A stretch of 64,000 nt of DNA from Sipunculus nudus (lineage: Eukaryota; Annelida; Sipuncula; Golfingiida; Sipunculidae): NCBI GenBank assembly GCA_026874595.1, contig CM049311.1, positions 6,795,676 through 6,859,675 on the forward strand. The letters are read 5' to 3'. Numbering within the stretch: the first letter of the stretch is position 1; the number at the start of each line of letters is the position of its first letter. The notes below the pieces were generated by a model that made no database searches, had not been told where the DNA came from, and saw only the letters and a list, made by a program, of their open reading frames with translations. This document shows positions 10,241 through 25,200 of this stretch, one piece after another. The translations under genes were made by a program, and so were the position numbers.

Positions 10241-13200
10241 CTGTAATAAAAACAAAGTTACAGTGTGGACTTTGATAGAAATGTGACGATAAGTTGCACA
10301 AAATTGTATGAACATCATAGAGATTAATACATTTTTCTTAATGATTACTGTATAAATAAAAACTTAAAAACTCTAAATACACTTAAAGATTTCTTTAAAT
10401 AGATGGTGCTCTCAGTAGAGGATACTCCGGGAACAATATTTTGGTGTCTTTCTTAGAAAAGCACAGAACTAGATATATACAGAGTTTAAGGCTCATTTGG
10501 GGTTTATGAATAATACTAAATCTATATCCAACCAAATCAAAGTGCCTCATCTATTTAATATGCATGATAATACAAATGGCACGCATGATGACTAAAGGCT
10601 CCCACATCGTACCTCCAGCCTCGCTCTGGGGCAGTTCTTCCTTCAACACCTGGTAGGTCTTTGGCGCTACATCCTTGTAGGTGGGGCCCCCTAGCGACGG
10701 GGTTTCCTCCTCGACAACCTGAACACGTTCTTCAGGCTGAGCGGCCACGACGGCCTTGACGTCACCCTTCGTCAGAGTCCCCCTTTGAAAATAAGAAAGC
10801 AATATTGAAAAGATAGATTAATATATGTAATTGGACAGATTAACATTAAATGTATAAAATTGATATTTTTTGTTTGTTTATGTCTACATGGGACCGTTGG
10901 CCTCTTGAGATATTGTAATGAATATAAAACTCCAAAAACCAAAAGATTGACGAGAATTATGGGTCAAGTACACATCTCATTATTATTTCCACCATTAACT
11001 GATTTTCCAATATGTGCATATGTACGTGTGAAAGGCAATTTGCAAATGTTAAATTTTAGGGTTCCTTATCGTCATTTCGGTCCTTTTACAATCGAGAGTC
11101 TCCCTCCAGCGTGGGAGTGCCTTCACATTTTGTATGGAGGACTGTAAAGTTAGATGAGGATGCAACTATTTGCGTCATTGTTGACAACACCTCATGGCTC
11201 ACAGATACGCTGTCTCTTGAATAATTCAGACCATTCGTTAGATATGTTTTGTGTACTTCCTAACAACACCTACCACGTGTAAGAAAAAATTTCTCTGTAA
11301 TTCAGCATATTGGTAAATCCCCATGCACGTTTGCTGCAGTTCTGACCTCCAGTATGAATCGCACGAGTATCTGTACGACAACCAACTCTTAGGCAACACA
11401 GCAGTTGACGTGCTAGCTACCACGGGGATGGATTCAAGTTTTTTATTTGAGCTCACGTGTATTATTTTGTATCAAACCATCATTGCCTACTAGTAAGTTA
11501 TCGTTAGTTTACTACGGTATTGAGACAAAATGACGCAGGGTGTTCCCGTGTATGTCTTACGTCACAACCCAATTATCTAATGGCCTACCAGGCTACTGAG
11601 TCGTAAATTCACGGGTGAGGTTTCCTGTCCGTAAACTTGTCCCCTATCAGAAAATCACATGATCTATTTATTTAATTTTCTCCTGTTTCCACTTGTTAAG
11701 GCAAACGACCTGAAATAAGCAATCATAAATTGCATTTTGGGTGTTGTGTGTCTGTGTGTGTGGTGGGGGGGGGGGGGGGGTGCAGGGAGCCATGTTAAAT
11801 AACTATGTTTCTCACCGGCAGATGGCTCTAGGGGCATTTCGGTTGCCATCAATTTCAAATCTTTTCCACCGTCTACTGCTTTCCGTGTACCGCGTGACCG
11901 TTTTCTTATCGAAACATCTCACTCAAGCAATACACAGTACAACCCACGATGGTGGTGTGAGTAATTGGTGCAGCCAGTTTATTTTTTTTAGTTGATATTG
12001 TCCTATGTAGTTATGAGGTGAAACATAACTGTGACTGTATACACCAGTTTTTTTCCAACATGAAATCTGACTAGCATTTCTGCAAATCAAAAATTGCCCA
12101 GAATCCTAAGTTGCCTAGTAACGGGAAGTTGTAAGATTCCGAAGCTTGTGAGACCTTTGAAGATGCCCGGACATGTGTGAGTCACGTGACTTCTCCTGTG
12201 GATCTCCCAGGTGAAGGAATGCTCACAGCAGCCGTGGGCGTAATGGTTAGCAGGTGGTCTGTGACGCAGACCTGCTACCTGTTATATATATATTTATATA
12301 TTGTCTGCGCTTTTTAGTGAAATGTATGTATGATGCACGCCTTCGCATACCATGGCAATATATACATTAACAAATGTCAATAATATATTAATCGTCAATA
12401 GCTGTATACACTGTCGAATTTTAGTGGGCTCGCTGCGTTGGAATATACATGTTAAATTCTCAAAGAACACGTGACCTCCTCACGTGACCTATCCGGTCGT
12501 CTGCACCCAGTTACGTCACACATATGACATGTTTGGTGGATGCATGGTGAACATACTTTTCTACGATGATATCTAGCTCGTTTCCCGCCCTGAGGATCTC
12601 CTGTTTGGCCGCCAAGTGTGTGTTGCCCCTCATGTTAGCCCCGCAGATAGCGACTATGATGTCACCCGCCGACAGCCCCTGCTTTGCTGACATGCCATTT
12701 GGATTTACCTGGAAAATACAAAAAAAAATATCTCTTCATAAAGAATAGATAAAGGTCCAAGTTTTTAATTTAATAGAAGAATTCACATGGGCTTTCGGTA
12801 TAAATAGATAAACGACATAGGAGATATTTGTGCGATCTGTATACCCTATTAATATAATAGAAAGAATAAATGAGATACTAAGCTTTGGTACCATTGTATT
12901 GTATATTCATTTAAAAGGAAATCCATGAGCGGTATTTCCTAGGTTTTTTCTTGTCCGCGAGGCTTCCATTTTGTGGTCATGAAGAATTTGTCAGGGATTT
13001 TGTTGAAACGTGAATGAATTATTTTTCAGAGGGCGCAACAACTTCCATCTATTCAATATATTCCCATCTTTAAACTCGTAGCAATTTTACGAATATCTCA
13101 GGAACATAAAACGCGTGGAAGTTCAATTCTTTTAACTTATATACGATAAAAAATCTCGTGATATTTAATAAAAAAATTGATTCACAGGTAATATGAAAGA

Positions 13201-16200
13201 TTTATTATCATTAATAAAAAATATCTTAACCAAACATGGAAAACGTATACATGATACAAATGAATGATTTTTCACTCGTGTTAATTGGGTTTCTTATTCA
13301 CAAAGGTTTCAATTTCGCGAGAATAAACCTTTCGCGAATATTCCGGATTGGGAAAGCCCCGGTAATCTATCATTATAAGCCAACCATAATGTCATGTCCT
13401 CAGGTTCGTTCACAACCACACAAGAAGAACAAAATGAACGACAACACATTTAATCACGGAGCGGAAGCCATCTTGGCATACAATGCAACTCACAAAGTAT
13501 CTACGTCACACATGACACGTGATCCCCAGTATAGTCACACAAAGTCACGACAGGCGGCGCCAGCGTACGGTGCGCATACCATGTTTGACATATACCCCCT
13601 TCTTAAATAAAGGTTTTAACCGTAGTCCACCTGAAACAGGTAACTTTAAAAGATGGTAAATCAGTAGTTGTACCATTAAGAAAACATTCCTGTTTCAGGC
13701 AGTATGTTACTGTGATCCAATACAATATGTTATTCACTAATAAAGTTACACTATTAATCTATTGTGTTCCGAGTGATTCTTAGTTTTCGCAGTGTATAAG
13801 GCAATATTGTAAACTTACTATTGGAATTTTAAGACACACAGAACAACGGATACGACACATGTTTTACACAAAGTCTTTAAACCTCACTGGTTTCTTTCTT
13901 TCGCGCACTGGATTACGTCTGACGGTACATGGTTTTGGTGCGAGGTCTGAATCGTTGGTCGAAACTGGTACAGGGGAGTCCTGTACTGGTGCTGGAATGT
14001 TTCCATCTAGTTGTACCTGCATATCCTCCTCTCTTGGTAACGTCGGTGAGTGGAAGATCACAGCATCTGGTCCTGGAATTTGCGGTGTATCCTCAGAACG
14101 AGAACGAAGCTGATCAATATGTCGTTTCCAGACGTAATTTCCTACCGCAACTTGATAGTTTCTCGAACCATGTCGTTCAAGGGTCGTACCAGCGATCCAT
14201 CGACGTCCATGGGCACCATAGTTTCTGGCGAAAATAGTTTGTCCCGGTTCGAAGTAACGACGGGTTTGTGACTCAACAACATTGTCTTTAGGTTCGGCGT
14301 ACGAATCTGGCGAGGGCCTCATGGCCAATAGTTTTGTGTGCAACAATCTATGCATAAGTAGTTCGGCAGGGGTTTGACCTGTAGCGGCATGAGGTGTTGT
14401 TCTGTACGACAATAAAAATCTTTGCAGTTTGTCATACAGGTTGCCAGGTTGATTTGACATCTTCTTCAGCGCGTTTTTAAACGTCTGGACGAATCGTTCC
14501 GCCTGTCCGTTTGTAGCTGGATGCCCTGGAGCAGTTAATGTATGCCTAATGTTGTTCTTTTGAAGAAAGGTTTGGAATTCATTGGAAGTAAATTGACTAC
14601 CATTGTCGGTGACAAGGTTCTCTGGAAGTCCTTGCTGTGCAAACAGTTTGCACAGTCTCTTGATGGTAGTAGTAGAAGTATAGTCTACATGATTTCTATT
14701 TCAATCCACTTGGAATGGGCATCTACTACCACAAGGAAGTAGTTATCGAGAAAAGGTCCCACAATATTGCATGTACACGCTTCCAAGGAGCATTTGGCCA
14801 TTTCCACTCTGTAGGTCTCAACATTGGTGGGTTTGGAGCATTTTCTTGACAGTCTGTGCAGGCTTTGGCTAGTTCTTCAATTTCAGAGTCCAAATAAGGC
14901 CACCACAGAATTGATCTTGCAACAGCTTTCATTCGAACTATGCCAGAATGCTCCGAATGAAGTTCTTGTAATACTGCTGGACTAAAGGATGGGGGAATAA
15001 TGACCCTGTTACCCCACAGGATATAACCTTGCTCTACACTAAGTTCGAGACGTCTGTGAAAGAAGGGTGTTATATCTGTTTCCCACTCAGAATCAATGCT
15101 TTCTGGCCATCCTTCTAGGATCATGAGGGTAACTTTCCTCAATGCCTTGTCTGATTTTGTTTCTCTGGCTATATCCTTAGCTGTAACTGGTAAGTCATCA
15201 ACGAGTTCTTGTAGTGACAGTACTACTTCTGCTTCAGGAGTCTTAATGCCTTCCGTTTCCTGAAGTGGCATTCGCGATAATGCATCAGCATTGACATTTT
15301 TCTTTGAACGTCTGTACTCAATCTGGTAATTTAAACTTGAAAGGATTAGTGACCATCGTTTAATCCGTGAAGCAGCCATTTGTGGCGTCCCTTTTACTGG
15401 TGAAAACAATGTCAATAATGGACGATGGTCCGTAATCAAAGTGAACTTTCTGCCAAGCAAGTACTGTCTGAACTTTTAAACCGCAAACACAATAGCGAGT
15501 CCTTCTTTTACAATTTGACTGTAGTGCATCTCTGCTTTATTTAAGCGCCTAGATGCATATGCTACGGGTTGTTCCCGACCATTTACACGATGCTGTAGCA
15601 CTGCACCCAGACCATAGGGCGAAGCGTCGCATGACAAGATAAGTTCTTTCTCTGTATCATAGTGTACAAGCACTGCATCATCAACAAGACTAGCTTTACT
15701 CTTTTCAAAAGCTTCCTGCTGTCTCTTAGAACAAATCCAATCTTTACCCTTGTTCAGGAGTTCATACAGAGGTGCAAGTGTTGTAGCGAGATCATCAATG
15801 AAATATCCATAATGATTCAAGAGCCCAAGGTATGCCCTAAGTTCCGATATGTTTGAGTGTACAGGAGCATCCTTTATTGCTCTGACTTTTTCTTTGGTTG
15901 GATGAATCCCCTCTGCGTCCACCACTACACCAAGGTATTCCACACTGGGCAACAGAAAATGGCACTTGTCTTTGTGCAAACGTAAACCTGCAGTTTTAAG
16001 TGTATCCAATACTTTGTCTAAGTTCAGCAAATGATTTTGTCTAGTTTAGCCTGTGATCAGTATGTCTTTCAGGTAAACTACTTTTCCTGGCATGCCTTTC
16101 AGAAGGTTTTCCATAATCCTTTGGAATAGCATTGGTGCCGTGCTGATTCCGAACGGAACTCGCGTGTACTGATACAACCCTTTTGTTTTATTTATAGTTG

Positions 16201-19200
16201 TCAACTCTCTAGAAGCAGCTTCTAATTCAACTTGTTGGTATGCTGCTCGAAGATCTAGTTTGGTGAATTCTTTTCCACCACTGAGTGTTGCTAGCAATTC
16301 ATCTAACTTTGGGATGGGGTACTGCTCAGTATTTGCATACCGATTTATTGTCAACTTAAAATCGGCGCACAGTCTAATCTCTCCTGTAGGTTTTAGTATG
16401 GGTACTACTGGTGCAGCCCATTGCGAGGTTTTAACCTTTTGCAGTACTCTCTCTTTCTCTAGTCGGTCAATTTCAGCCTCAACTTTCTGTTTCAAGTTCA
16501 GTGGCACTGTACTGGCTTTAAAAAAGACCGGTTTTGCATCTGACTGGATATCCAAGGTTGCTTGTATATCCTTGAGAGTTCCTAAACCTTCTTGGAAAAG
16601 TTCAGAATACTTAGCCTGTAATATTTGCTTTGCCTGTTCTCTCGATGTGTTGTCAGTGATTTTTCTGAACAGATTTAATCTCAGCTGTAGTGCCAAGCAC
16701 ATCTTTATATTCATCAATATGCTGCAGCCAATCACGTCCAACTAGGCTTGAACCATCGCCTTTAACTACAACGAGTTTCATTTGCTTTGTCTTTCCCTGG
16801 CCGACTATCACATTAACAGAACACTGACCAATTACAGGAATATTCTGCCCTCCATAGCAACGTTACATTGTATCTGTGTTACTCAATGTATGTGTTGGGA
16901 AATTATTTTGAAACACCTTCTGATTAATAAGTGTAACAGCAGAACCAGTGTCAACTTCAAATCTGAGCAGTTTCCCATCTATTCTAAACTCTCTGTAGAC
17001 CTTTGTTTGACATTTGTCTTTCGAAATTGCATACAGGTCTTGTTCTAATTCTGTAGATGGAGGCATCTCCTTAATTGCTGTAGTCGTATGTACTTGTCTA
17101 CTGTAAGGTGGTCTAACTTTCTTTTTTGTGCTAAGACAAGCTTTCTGTATGTGTCCCACTTTTCCACAAGCATTGCAAGTTTTAGTACGACATGGACAAT
17201 CTTCAGCTTTATGCTTAGTAGATGTACAACGAATGCAAGTGTAAGGTCTTTTACCTGAAGATCCTTGCCCAGATGTCTGCAGGTTTTTTTCTCTGTTGCT
17301 GCTGTTTTGTGTGAACAGCATTCACTGCACTCCCTGAACTCTGCTGCATGGTCTTTGCTTCCCTACAAGCGGTTTCATATGCAGCGGCCAATTTATATGC
17401 TTGTGCAAAAGTCATATCTTCTTTCTCCTGTAATAAGCGTCTGCGTATTGCTTCACTTTGAAGACCAGCCACAAACCTGTCACGTAACCACATGTTGAGA
17501 TTGTCTCCATATTTACAGTCCTCAGCCAAATGCTTGAGAGTGGCAATGAAAGAGTTAATGCATGTCTTGGTCAGGTCTTAGTACACATCTGTTGAATGCA
17601 CAACGTGCAGTTATCACATTCGGTGCAGGATTCATGTGATCAACTAGTTTATCAACAATTTCTCTGAAAGTTTTCTCATACAATTTCTCAGGTGCAAAAA
17701 GGTCACGTGCTAGTTTATAAAGGTCATCGCCTATACTAGCCACAAATGTATGCACGATTTTACTCTCGTCCGTAATATCATTTGCAAGCATGCACGAACT
17801 GAATCGTTCAGCGAATGTTTTAAAGTCTTCCCTCTTACCAGAAAATCTGGGCGTAGGGACTATAAAGTTCGTAGTTTGCCCCATTACTGGCAATGCATGA
17901 GCCCTCTCTTATGACATGGCGAATGTATTTACGAATTCTGTAGAACGAAGTTTGTACGATGGAGCAAACAAGGTGTATAGGCTTCAACTAGCAGATGACA
18001 GGCCTTGAAAACGTTTATGTACTGACCGTGTGGTTGCCGCATCCGCATCTTCGTCGCCATTATGTCATGTCCTTAGGTTCGTTCACAACCACACAAGAAG
18101 AACAAAATGAACGACAACACATTTATTGATTTAATCACGGAGCGGAAGCCATCTTGGCATACAATGCAACTCACAAAGTAACTACGTCACACATGACACG
18201 TGATCCCCAGTATAGTCACACAAAGTCCCGACAGGCGGCGCCAGCGTACGGTGCGCATACCATATCTGACACATAAGGTAAATACATTCTTGCCAGGTTT
18301 ACAGGTATGACTGATGACTGAAAATTGAAACCGTGACCATGGGTAGCGGTATTTCAGCTGGATTATTGCTTATCTTATCTGTTGGCTCTGATCACTAAAA
18401 AAAACAAGGGACCTATGGGTCGGTGAGCTCAGCTTAAGTTAACCTTGAAGGTAAAAATCTAAATAATATTAAATGGAGATAAAGTGTAAGAGGAAGAGGT
18501 TATATAGGCCATGGTTGGTTTATATGATTGGTTTGTATTGATAAGAAAGAAATTGTTGCAAATAATATTTTGTGACCTGACCATGTGTTTCCTAACGTTG
18601 AAACTGTAGCATGTGAGCAGTTTGTGAACAAATGATCTGTACTATTACCATGATCATTAGTCGACTTTTTGATTAACTGTTGACATTTCAGTAGTTTACA
18701 CATTTGTTCAATTCAATCTATTTTTATACTATATTATTGAATATGTGTAGTTTTTTTTATTTTATGAAATGTGTATAGTTGAAATATAACTAATGTCCCA
18801 GTCCATAGATGAAAGGACTTGGCGGTGGTGGTGGTTATGGTAGGGAGGGGGGGGGGGGGAGTGCGCAATGGTGGGAGTTACAACATATCTGTATTATAAA
18901 GTGTATATACATAGGATTTTTACTTAATTCAACAATGCTTACAGGATAAAAAAAGCTCATTCATAATTACCTAATATTTAAAAAGGACAGACAGACTGGA
19001 AGACAAACAAAGCTGATAATGTATGAAGTTTCAATTATTTCTTAATTTATTTATTATATCAATTTATTTTAAAAGTTTAACATCTGCAATAATACACAGC
19101 TGAATGTATAATTTTCTTTCAAATTTCACACTGAAATTGCTTAATTTCAAACACATACAGCATATAAAAGTTATTTCAACAGTGCTTATAGGAAAAATTT

Positions 19201-22200
19201 CATAATTAATATATGTTTAATGATAACGTAGAGATGATGGACAGAGCTGATCACTTTATGTTCCATTCTCCTAAAGCAAAATTATGTTTCAATAAGATCT
19301 TAAATTTTTCTAATCCTATTATTTTTTTAATTAAATAAATTTTACACATTTGCAATAAAAACTAATGACCCAGTGCACAGGAATCAATGGCAACAGGGGG
19401 GGGGGGGAGGGGGAGATGGTTGGATTAATAACACCTCTGCATATACATACAGGGCAAACAAGGCCTGATCTCCATTTCTACTGAGGCAGGAAAATAATGA
19501 ACAAATATTCGTATTAGATCCTTATTTTTTTATCACATCTATGTTTTTTATTTTAAGTTTATATTTCTTTACATTTCCAATATAACGTATATATCTAAAT
19601 ATAAAAGTGAATTCATAATTCTAAATTGCATCATCATAAATCTCAATCTTGTCAGATAACAGCACATCATGCATACAAATGTTTATTTATTTTTTACCGC
19701 AAAAATACATCTTTAAATTTGCAAAACAATATATATCTAAAAATAATACTTAATTCAGATTTCACAATTTTAAATTGTGCCTTTCTTTATCCATAATTTG
19801 CTTCATATTTTATAAATTTAAGCATACGATGTTTTTTTTGTAAAATTGAGTGGAAACAGCATTACAATTAAGGAGATACAGTGAAAACAATAACAATTAC
19901 TGCATAACACTTGGTGGGTTTGGTTTGCGGGGGGGGGGGTTGGGTGGTGATATGAGAATAACCGTACACCTGTCACAGCAGGGGTTCTCCCCAGTGACAG
20001 TAACAAATAAGAAACCCTGGCATAGCTGACTTCCAGTGACCTTGAGTTGGAAGCTGCAAATGACTACAATAGAGAATCAAGAGAAAAAAAAACAATAACT
20101 TGAATAATTTTCAAGTTTTTATTTTCTAATTCCAAATTTAAACAAATTAAATACTTATGTTTACATGCTATGAAAATTAAATCAATAGTGTTACAGATGT
20201 CTCTTTTATTGTATGCAGCAGTCTTACATGTGTATGTGCAGCGCTAGCATTGGCCGTTGCTATGGCGGCATAGCCCGGCCCACGCTTCGCTTCGGGACTG
20301 CGTGTAAACATCGGTCATGCTAGTCTGGGGCTTTCTCGCCTGGCCGAGCCGGGCCGGCTTACGTGTGAACCCTGATATGTAGAAACACAGCGTTCGTTGT
20401 TCTAGATGTTTCCTGTAACGTGGGTTCTTTAGATTGTTCGGGAAATGGAAAGGTCTCGGCTTGAGGTAAAAAGTTATAAATAAGGGGCTGTGTTTTAGAG
20501 CCGGGAGAGAAGAGAGATATATTCCAGCGGACACAGAAGAGTGTAAGTCAGTTTGTGGACTTTTCAGATAACTTCGGCAGTTATAGATCTTTGAAATTTG
20601 TAACGGATTTTAGTTAGTCTCCAGTTTGCCTTTGGTATCACTATCAGAACTTCACTTTTTGATAACAACAAATTGATTTTGAGATTGAACTGGACTGTTA
20701 TTCTCTCAGAAGATTTATGTGAACTGTTCATCTTGATTATATGCTTTAAAGGACTTTTTGTCGCTGTGACAGTGGTGCTATTCAGGTACTGTACACTTTA
20801 TTTATTATACAGTGAAATTGTATTGATTTGCTGTTCTACTGTTGTTATACTGTGGAGTTGTATTGATTTAGTGAATTGTAATGTAGGTGTTGTTTTAAGA
20901 ATAAATTGTAATTGTTTATTAACTAATAACCACTGACTTCTTTCACGTTACTAAGTGTTACAGAATCTGATTTTGTTTTATCTCATTTTAATGCCCGTCA
21001 TGACTACGTGATCTGTTGATATTAGGTTCCGTAACATAAAATTTGGTGCTCCTCTGGGAGGCTTAATAGTTTTGAAAATTTATTAGGCCTTTACCAAGAT
21101 ACATGGTTTACAATACATTGTTTACAAGATTACACATTGTTTACATTACATTGTTTACAGGATTTATCTCAGTGTTTTTTTGGGTTTTTTTTGGTATTGT
21201 TTTAACATCTTAACATGACAAATTTCAAACCTGAGACATTGGTTGAGGATCGGACCCTGATCAACTTGAACAGTTTACAAAGGAACAGTTGTTGCGTTTG
21301 GGACAACACTTAGGGCTAAGTGTGAAAAAAAGCTTTGAGAAAGCTTGATATCATTGCTAAAATCATGCAAGATCTGGTTAGCAAAGGTTTAATTGACAGC
21401 CTTGCTATGCAGTTGGAATTTAAAAAGTTAGAAATGCAACATGAGCTAGCATTAAAAGAAAGGGAACAATGGTTAGAAAGAGAAAAACTTGAAAAAGAAA
21501 AAGAAATTGAGTTAAAACGACTAAGAAAGACTAGAACAAGGTCTGTGCAGCGCTAGTATTGGCTGTTGCTATGGCGGCATAGCCCAGCCCACGTTTCGGG
21601 TCTGACGTGTAAACAGCGGTCATGCTAGTCTGGGGCTTTCTCGCCTGGCCGAGCCGGGCCGGCTTACGTGTGAACACTGATATGTAGAAACACAGCGTTC
21701 GTTGTTCTAGATGTTTCCTGTAACGTGGGTTCTTTAGATTGTTCGGGAAATGGAAAGGTCTCGGCTTGAGGTAAAAAGTTATAAATAAGGGGCTGTGTTT
21801 TAGAGCCGGGAGAGAGGAGAGATATATTCCAGCGGACACAGAAGAGTGTAAGTCAGTTTGTCGACTTTTCAGATAACTGCGGCAGTTATAGATCTTTGAA
21901 ATTTTTAACGGATTTTAGTTAGTCTCCAGTTTGCCTTTGGTATCACTATCAGAACTTCACTTTTGGATAACAAAAAATTGATTTTGTGATTGAACTGGAT
22001 TGTTATTCTCTCAGAAGATTTATGTGAACTGTTCATCTTGATTATATGCTTTAAAGGACTTTTTGTCGCTTTGACAGTGGTGGTATCCAGGTACTTTACA
22101 CTTTATTTATCTTACTGTGAAATTTATCTACTGTTGTTATACTGTGAAATTGTATTGATTTAGTGTATTGTAATGTTAGAGTTGTTTCAAGAATAAATTA

Positions 22201-25200
22201 TAATCAGTATTTGTTAACAAAACTCTAGTTTCAATTTTTTTTCATGTTAAGTGAGTAAATATTTTTCCTGATATTTTACAAAATCCATTATGTTCAGGCC
22301 CGTAACTTAAAGAAATTTTATTTTACGGACTTAATTTCTTGCATGTATATAGGAAATATATAGGAGATTACTTCTGGTGAATATTCAGAAAAACGGATAA
22401 GTGGTTTTGATATTAGGTAGTCCTGAAGTGTGATAATAGGTTTTTAATGAAAATTAGAGGTTTTCCTAAATATTTTGAAGGAATGAAGTCATATTGAAAA
22501 TGTATGGAAAAATATGAATACCAAATATGTTAAGAAACAGATCAGCAGTTTTGATATTAGGCAGCCTAGAAGTGTAACAATAGCTTTTTTATGGAAAACA
22601 GAGGTTTTTCCTTAATATTTTGATGGAACGAAGTCCTAGCCACCCAATTTTCGCTATGGTAGGAGATTTTGGGAACATCTAACAGTATGCCGAATTTTGG
22701 ATTCGTAGGTCCAACGCTTTCAAAACGTGCCTGTCTAACGGACGGACGGACAGACGGACGGACGACGGACAATGGACCACGACTATAGCTCAGATAACTT
22801 ATAGTCAGCTGAGCTAAAAATTAGTGCAAACTCCGGAATTAAACGGACTATTTTAAGACGTCCCGTGGCCATCCTTCATCAGATTGTGACACTTTGAACA
22901 GGCTTGACATTTGACATGGATTCATTGTATTTACAGTCAGCAAGCCAGAATGAAACTATTCTTTGTATTACCTAAATATGTTTCGCCATTTATCAAAACA
23001 TGCTTTCATCCAATTACACCATCTGTAGGGCTATGTTTTTTTCTGGTGATATTTGTATTTTGATATGCTGCTGCAGCTGATGTTAAAGACACAACTGAAA
23101 CACCAACAACTGAATTGGTAATTTTTCGATAATTGTTGTTAAAGGATGGGAAATATTATATATATATATGGACAGTTGGTGTATAGGGTCTAAATGTCTC
23201 GCATATAAACCCGGCTGTTTCCAGATCTCTCATATTTTGACACTTGTTTACCAAGGGAAACAGAGATGACTTTTTGTGGCATGCTTTTTGGTTCCCATTT
23301 ATCCATATATCATTTGCTGGTTAAGAAAACGATATAAGTTACTTGGCTCCCAGAGAGACACCTGTTTCCAGCAAGATTGAAAAACAGTTACGTTAATCAA
23401 CGGGTTTGGCTTACCAGACACGAGCAAACATTTACTCCAAGTAGAGTCATATAAACCCTGCTACAACACACAACCCCCTCCTCTCAGCCCGCAACTTGCA
23501 ACACACAATCGCCAATCACAGGCGGTGTCATTTAATTTATGTTTATTATATAAGAACAACCCAGTATTAACATTTGCCATGTGCATGTGAGAAAAAACTA
23601 TTGAACGACGGTTTGAGTTATTGTGCCCCATTTTTAATTCAATGCATGTAATTACCGTAGTCTTTTTTTTCAGGTTAACAAGCCTGTAGCCGTTTCCCTT
23701 TATCCGATCAAGATTTGGTATATTTGATCATACAGTGACGTTTCCGGATGGAAATAATGCCTGGCTTCTTGTTTATCCCTTGGTTAATAAATACATGTCA
23801 CAGATATCGAAATTTGTTGACACCCCTTCCCATATACGTATAATCCTAAGTCTCTCGCTCCTCGACCGAGATGTACCATCCTCTCCCAACCCTACACAAC
23901 ACGCATCCCTCTTGTGAGGTGACACTATATTTACGCTACAGTCGAAACACTGGCAGTCGTTTGTCTTAGCCGTAGCCTGTGAATAACAATATGAACGTGA
24001 GAGAAAACGCATGGAATGTCACAACACATGGAAAACAATGGCTGAAGGGATACATACACGTGCTTTTCATTATACTCACTGTGTGGGGCCACTGCGCATG
24101 TGATATCTGTATTAGATAAGGGGTCCATTGCTCGGCTTTGTGGACAACTGATAGAAATATTCACAGAATACTGACATTTCACGTTTTCATAAGTTTGCAA
24201 TCCAATCCGTGGTATTTGGAATTTGTCGATTATTTGGAAATAAATGGGTAGACAATGTTTGTCTGACGCACTCGTGAGATATTATCCTTCAATGACTCTA
24301 AAGTACTGGTTGCCATGACTACAATTAATATGCAAGGGACCTTTTAAGTTAAAATCGTGAACTGAAAATTTGAATTTTTTGTTTCTATTATTTGTCTAGA
24401 ATAACACGCATGCAAGGAGATATAAAGGGTTAGCATTTAACCCGGTAATTATAATTAATGCATGTTACGATGATGATGAAGATGATGATGGTAATGATGA
24501 TGATTGATTATGCTGATGATGTAAAGGGGTGCTATTACCATTTGATATGCAAGACACTGAATTTACATTGGTGGGAAAATGAGATCTACAGACAATCATT
24601 AACTACATAATCAACTACACGAACGACTACTAATATGTAGAAAGTAGACATAATTCCCGACTCCGGCACTTGGTCCGCTCGAGGTAATTGCTCGGACTCG
24701 CATACTTGTGATAGGCCTAGTGACAAGCTTTTCAGTCAATTTATTGGCATTAAATACGGAACATATAAATTAGACAGCCGAATGGTTGCGTTTATCCTTG
24801 CTTGTTGTAAAGTCTTGAATCAGATACACTGCGCGCATTGTGGTCTTAATTCTGGACAGCATTACATCATGTGTGATTTGCCCATTCAGGTATTGTTTGG
24901 ACGGAAGTAACGTCTGTTTTTCATTCAATAGTAAGCGTGTGGTACCGGGTATTGTCATTGTTCCGAGCACAATGAACTTCATGCATACGAAAATATACCA
25001 TAAGCTAATTACGGACTTCTCCAGAAAAGTACCAGCATATACACATCCGGGCATACGCTCCTGGCGTAACGGTTATGCACTGCAGTCGTCCCAGATCTCT
25101 TTTCGTGTAATTGCTGCTTTGTATACATACGAAGATTCTCTGGGTTTGGCCACCAGGGTGGGTACATAGCACCCCCGTTCAAAAGTTTTTAAACCCGCAC

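Larger units (their letters stand above)
13391..18271 (-). mobile_element. complete but defective Ty3/Gypsy LTR retrotransposon
   Basis: A 4,881-bp element lies in intron 1 of the PDZ gene, in the gene's orientation. It has LTRs at both ends (TGTCA...TGACA) and a 5-bp target duplication CATAA (13386-13390 and 18272-18276). In order on the minus strand are a primer site, gag with zinc knuckle, protease, reverse transcriptase, RNase H and integrase, then a polypurine tract. The RT-RNase H-integrase order is that of Gypsy rather than Copia. Frames are broken by several stops and shifts, and the RT active site reads YLKD. It cannot move by itself. Confidence 0.93.
18405..22820 (-). mobile_element. 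hairpin-ended repeat, copy B (with nested LTR-type element)
   Basis: Minus-strand orientation. The 5' end TTTTTAGCTCAGCTGACT pairs with AGTTATCTGAGCT as a hairpin, followed by the ACGG microsatellite at 22738-22768. The far end has AGCTGAGC, the hairpin GACC-CATA-GGTC, then CCTTG. The core has poly-G-punctuated units of roughly 535 bp (G runs at 18847, 19397 and 19929). An LTR-type element of about 2 kb (20235-22203) interrupts it: sequence on both sides matches copy A around 6065-6100 and 6270-6700. Confidence 0.68.

Noticed and set aside
20244-20534. 96-residue minus frame, repeated at 21531-21839
   Set aside because: It lies inside the long direct repeats and is conserved only because they are duplicates. 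No homology was recognised.
25063-25185. TGGCGTAACGG A-box-like word, possible tRNA or SINE; similar GGCGTAATGGTTAGCA near 12238
   Set aside because: No B box or cloverleaf could be placed. At most it is a decayed SINE.
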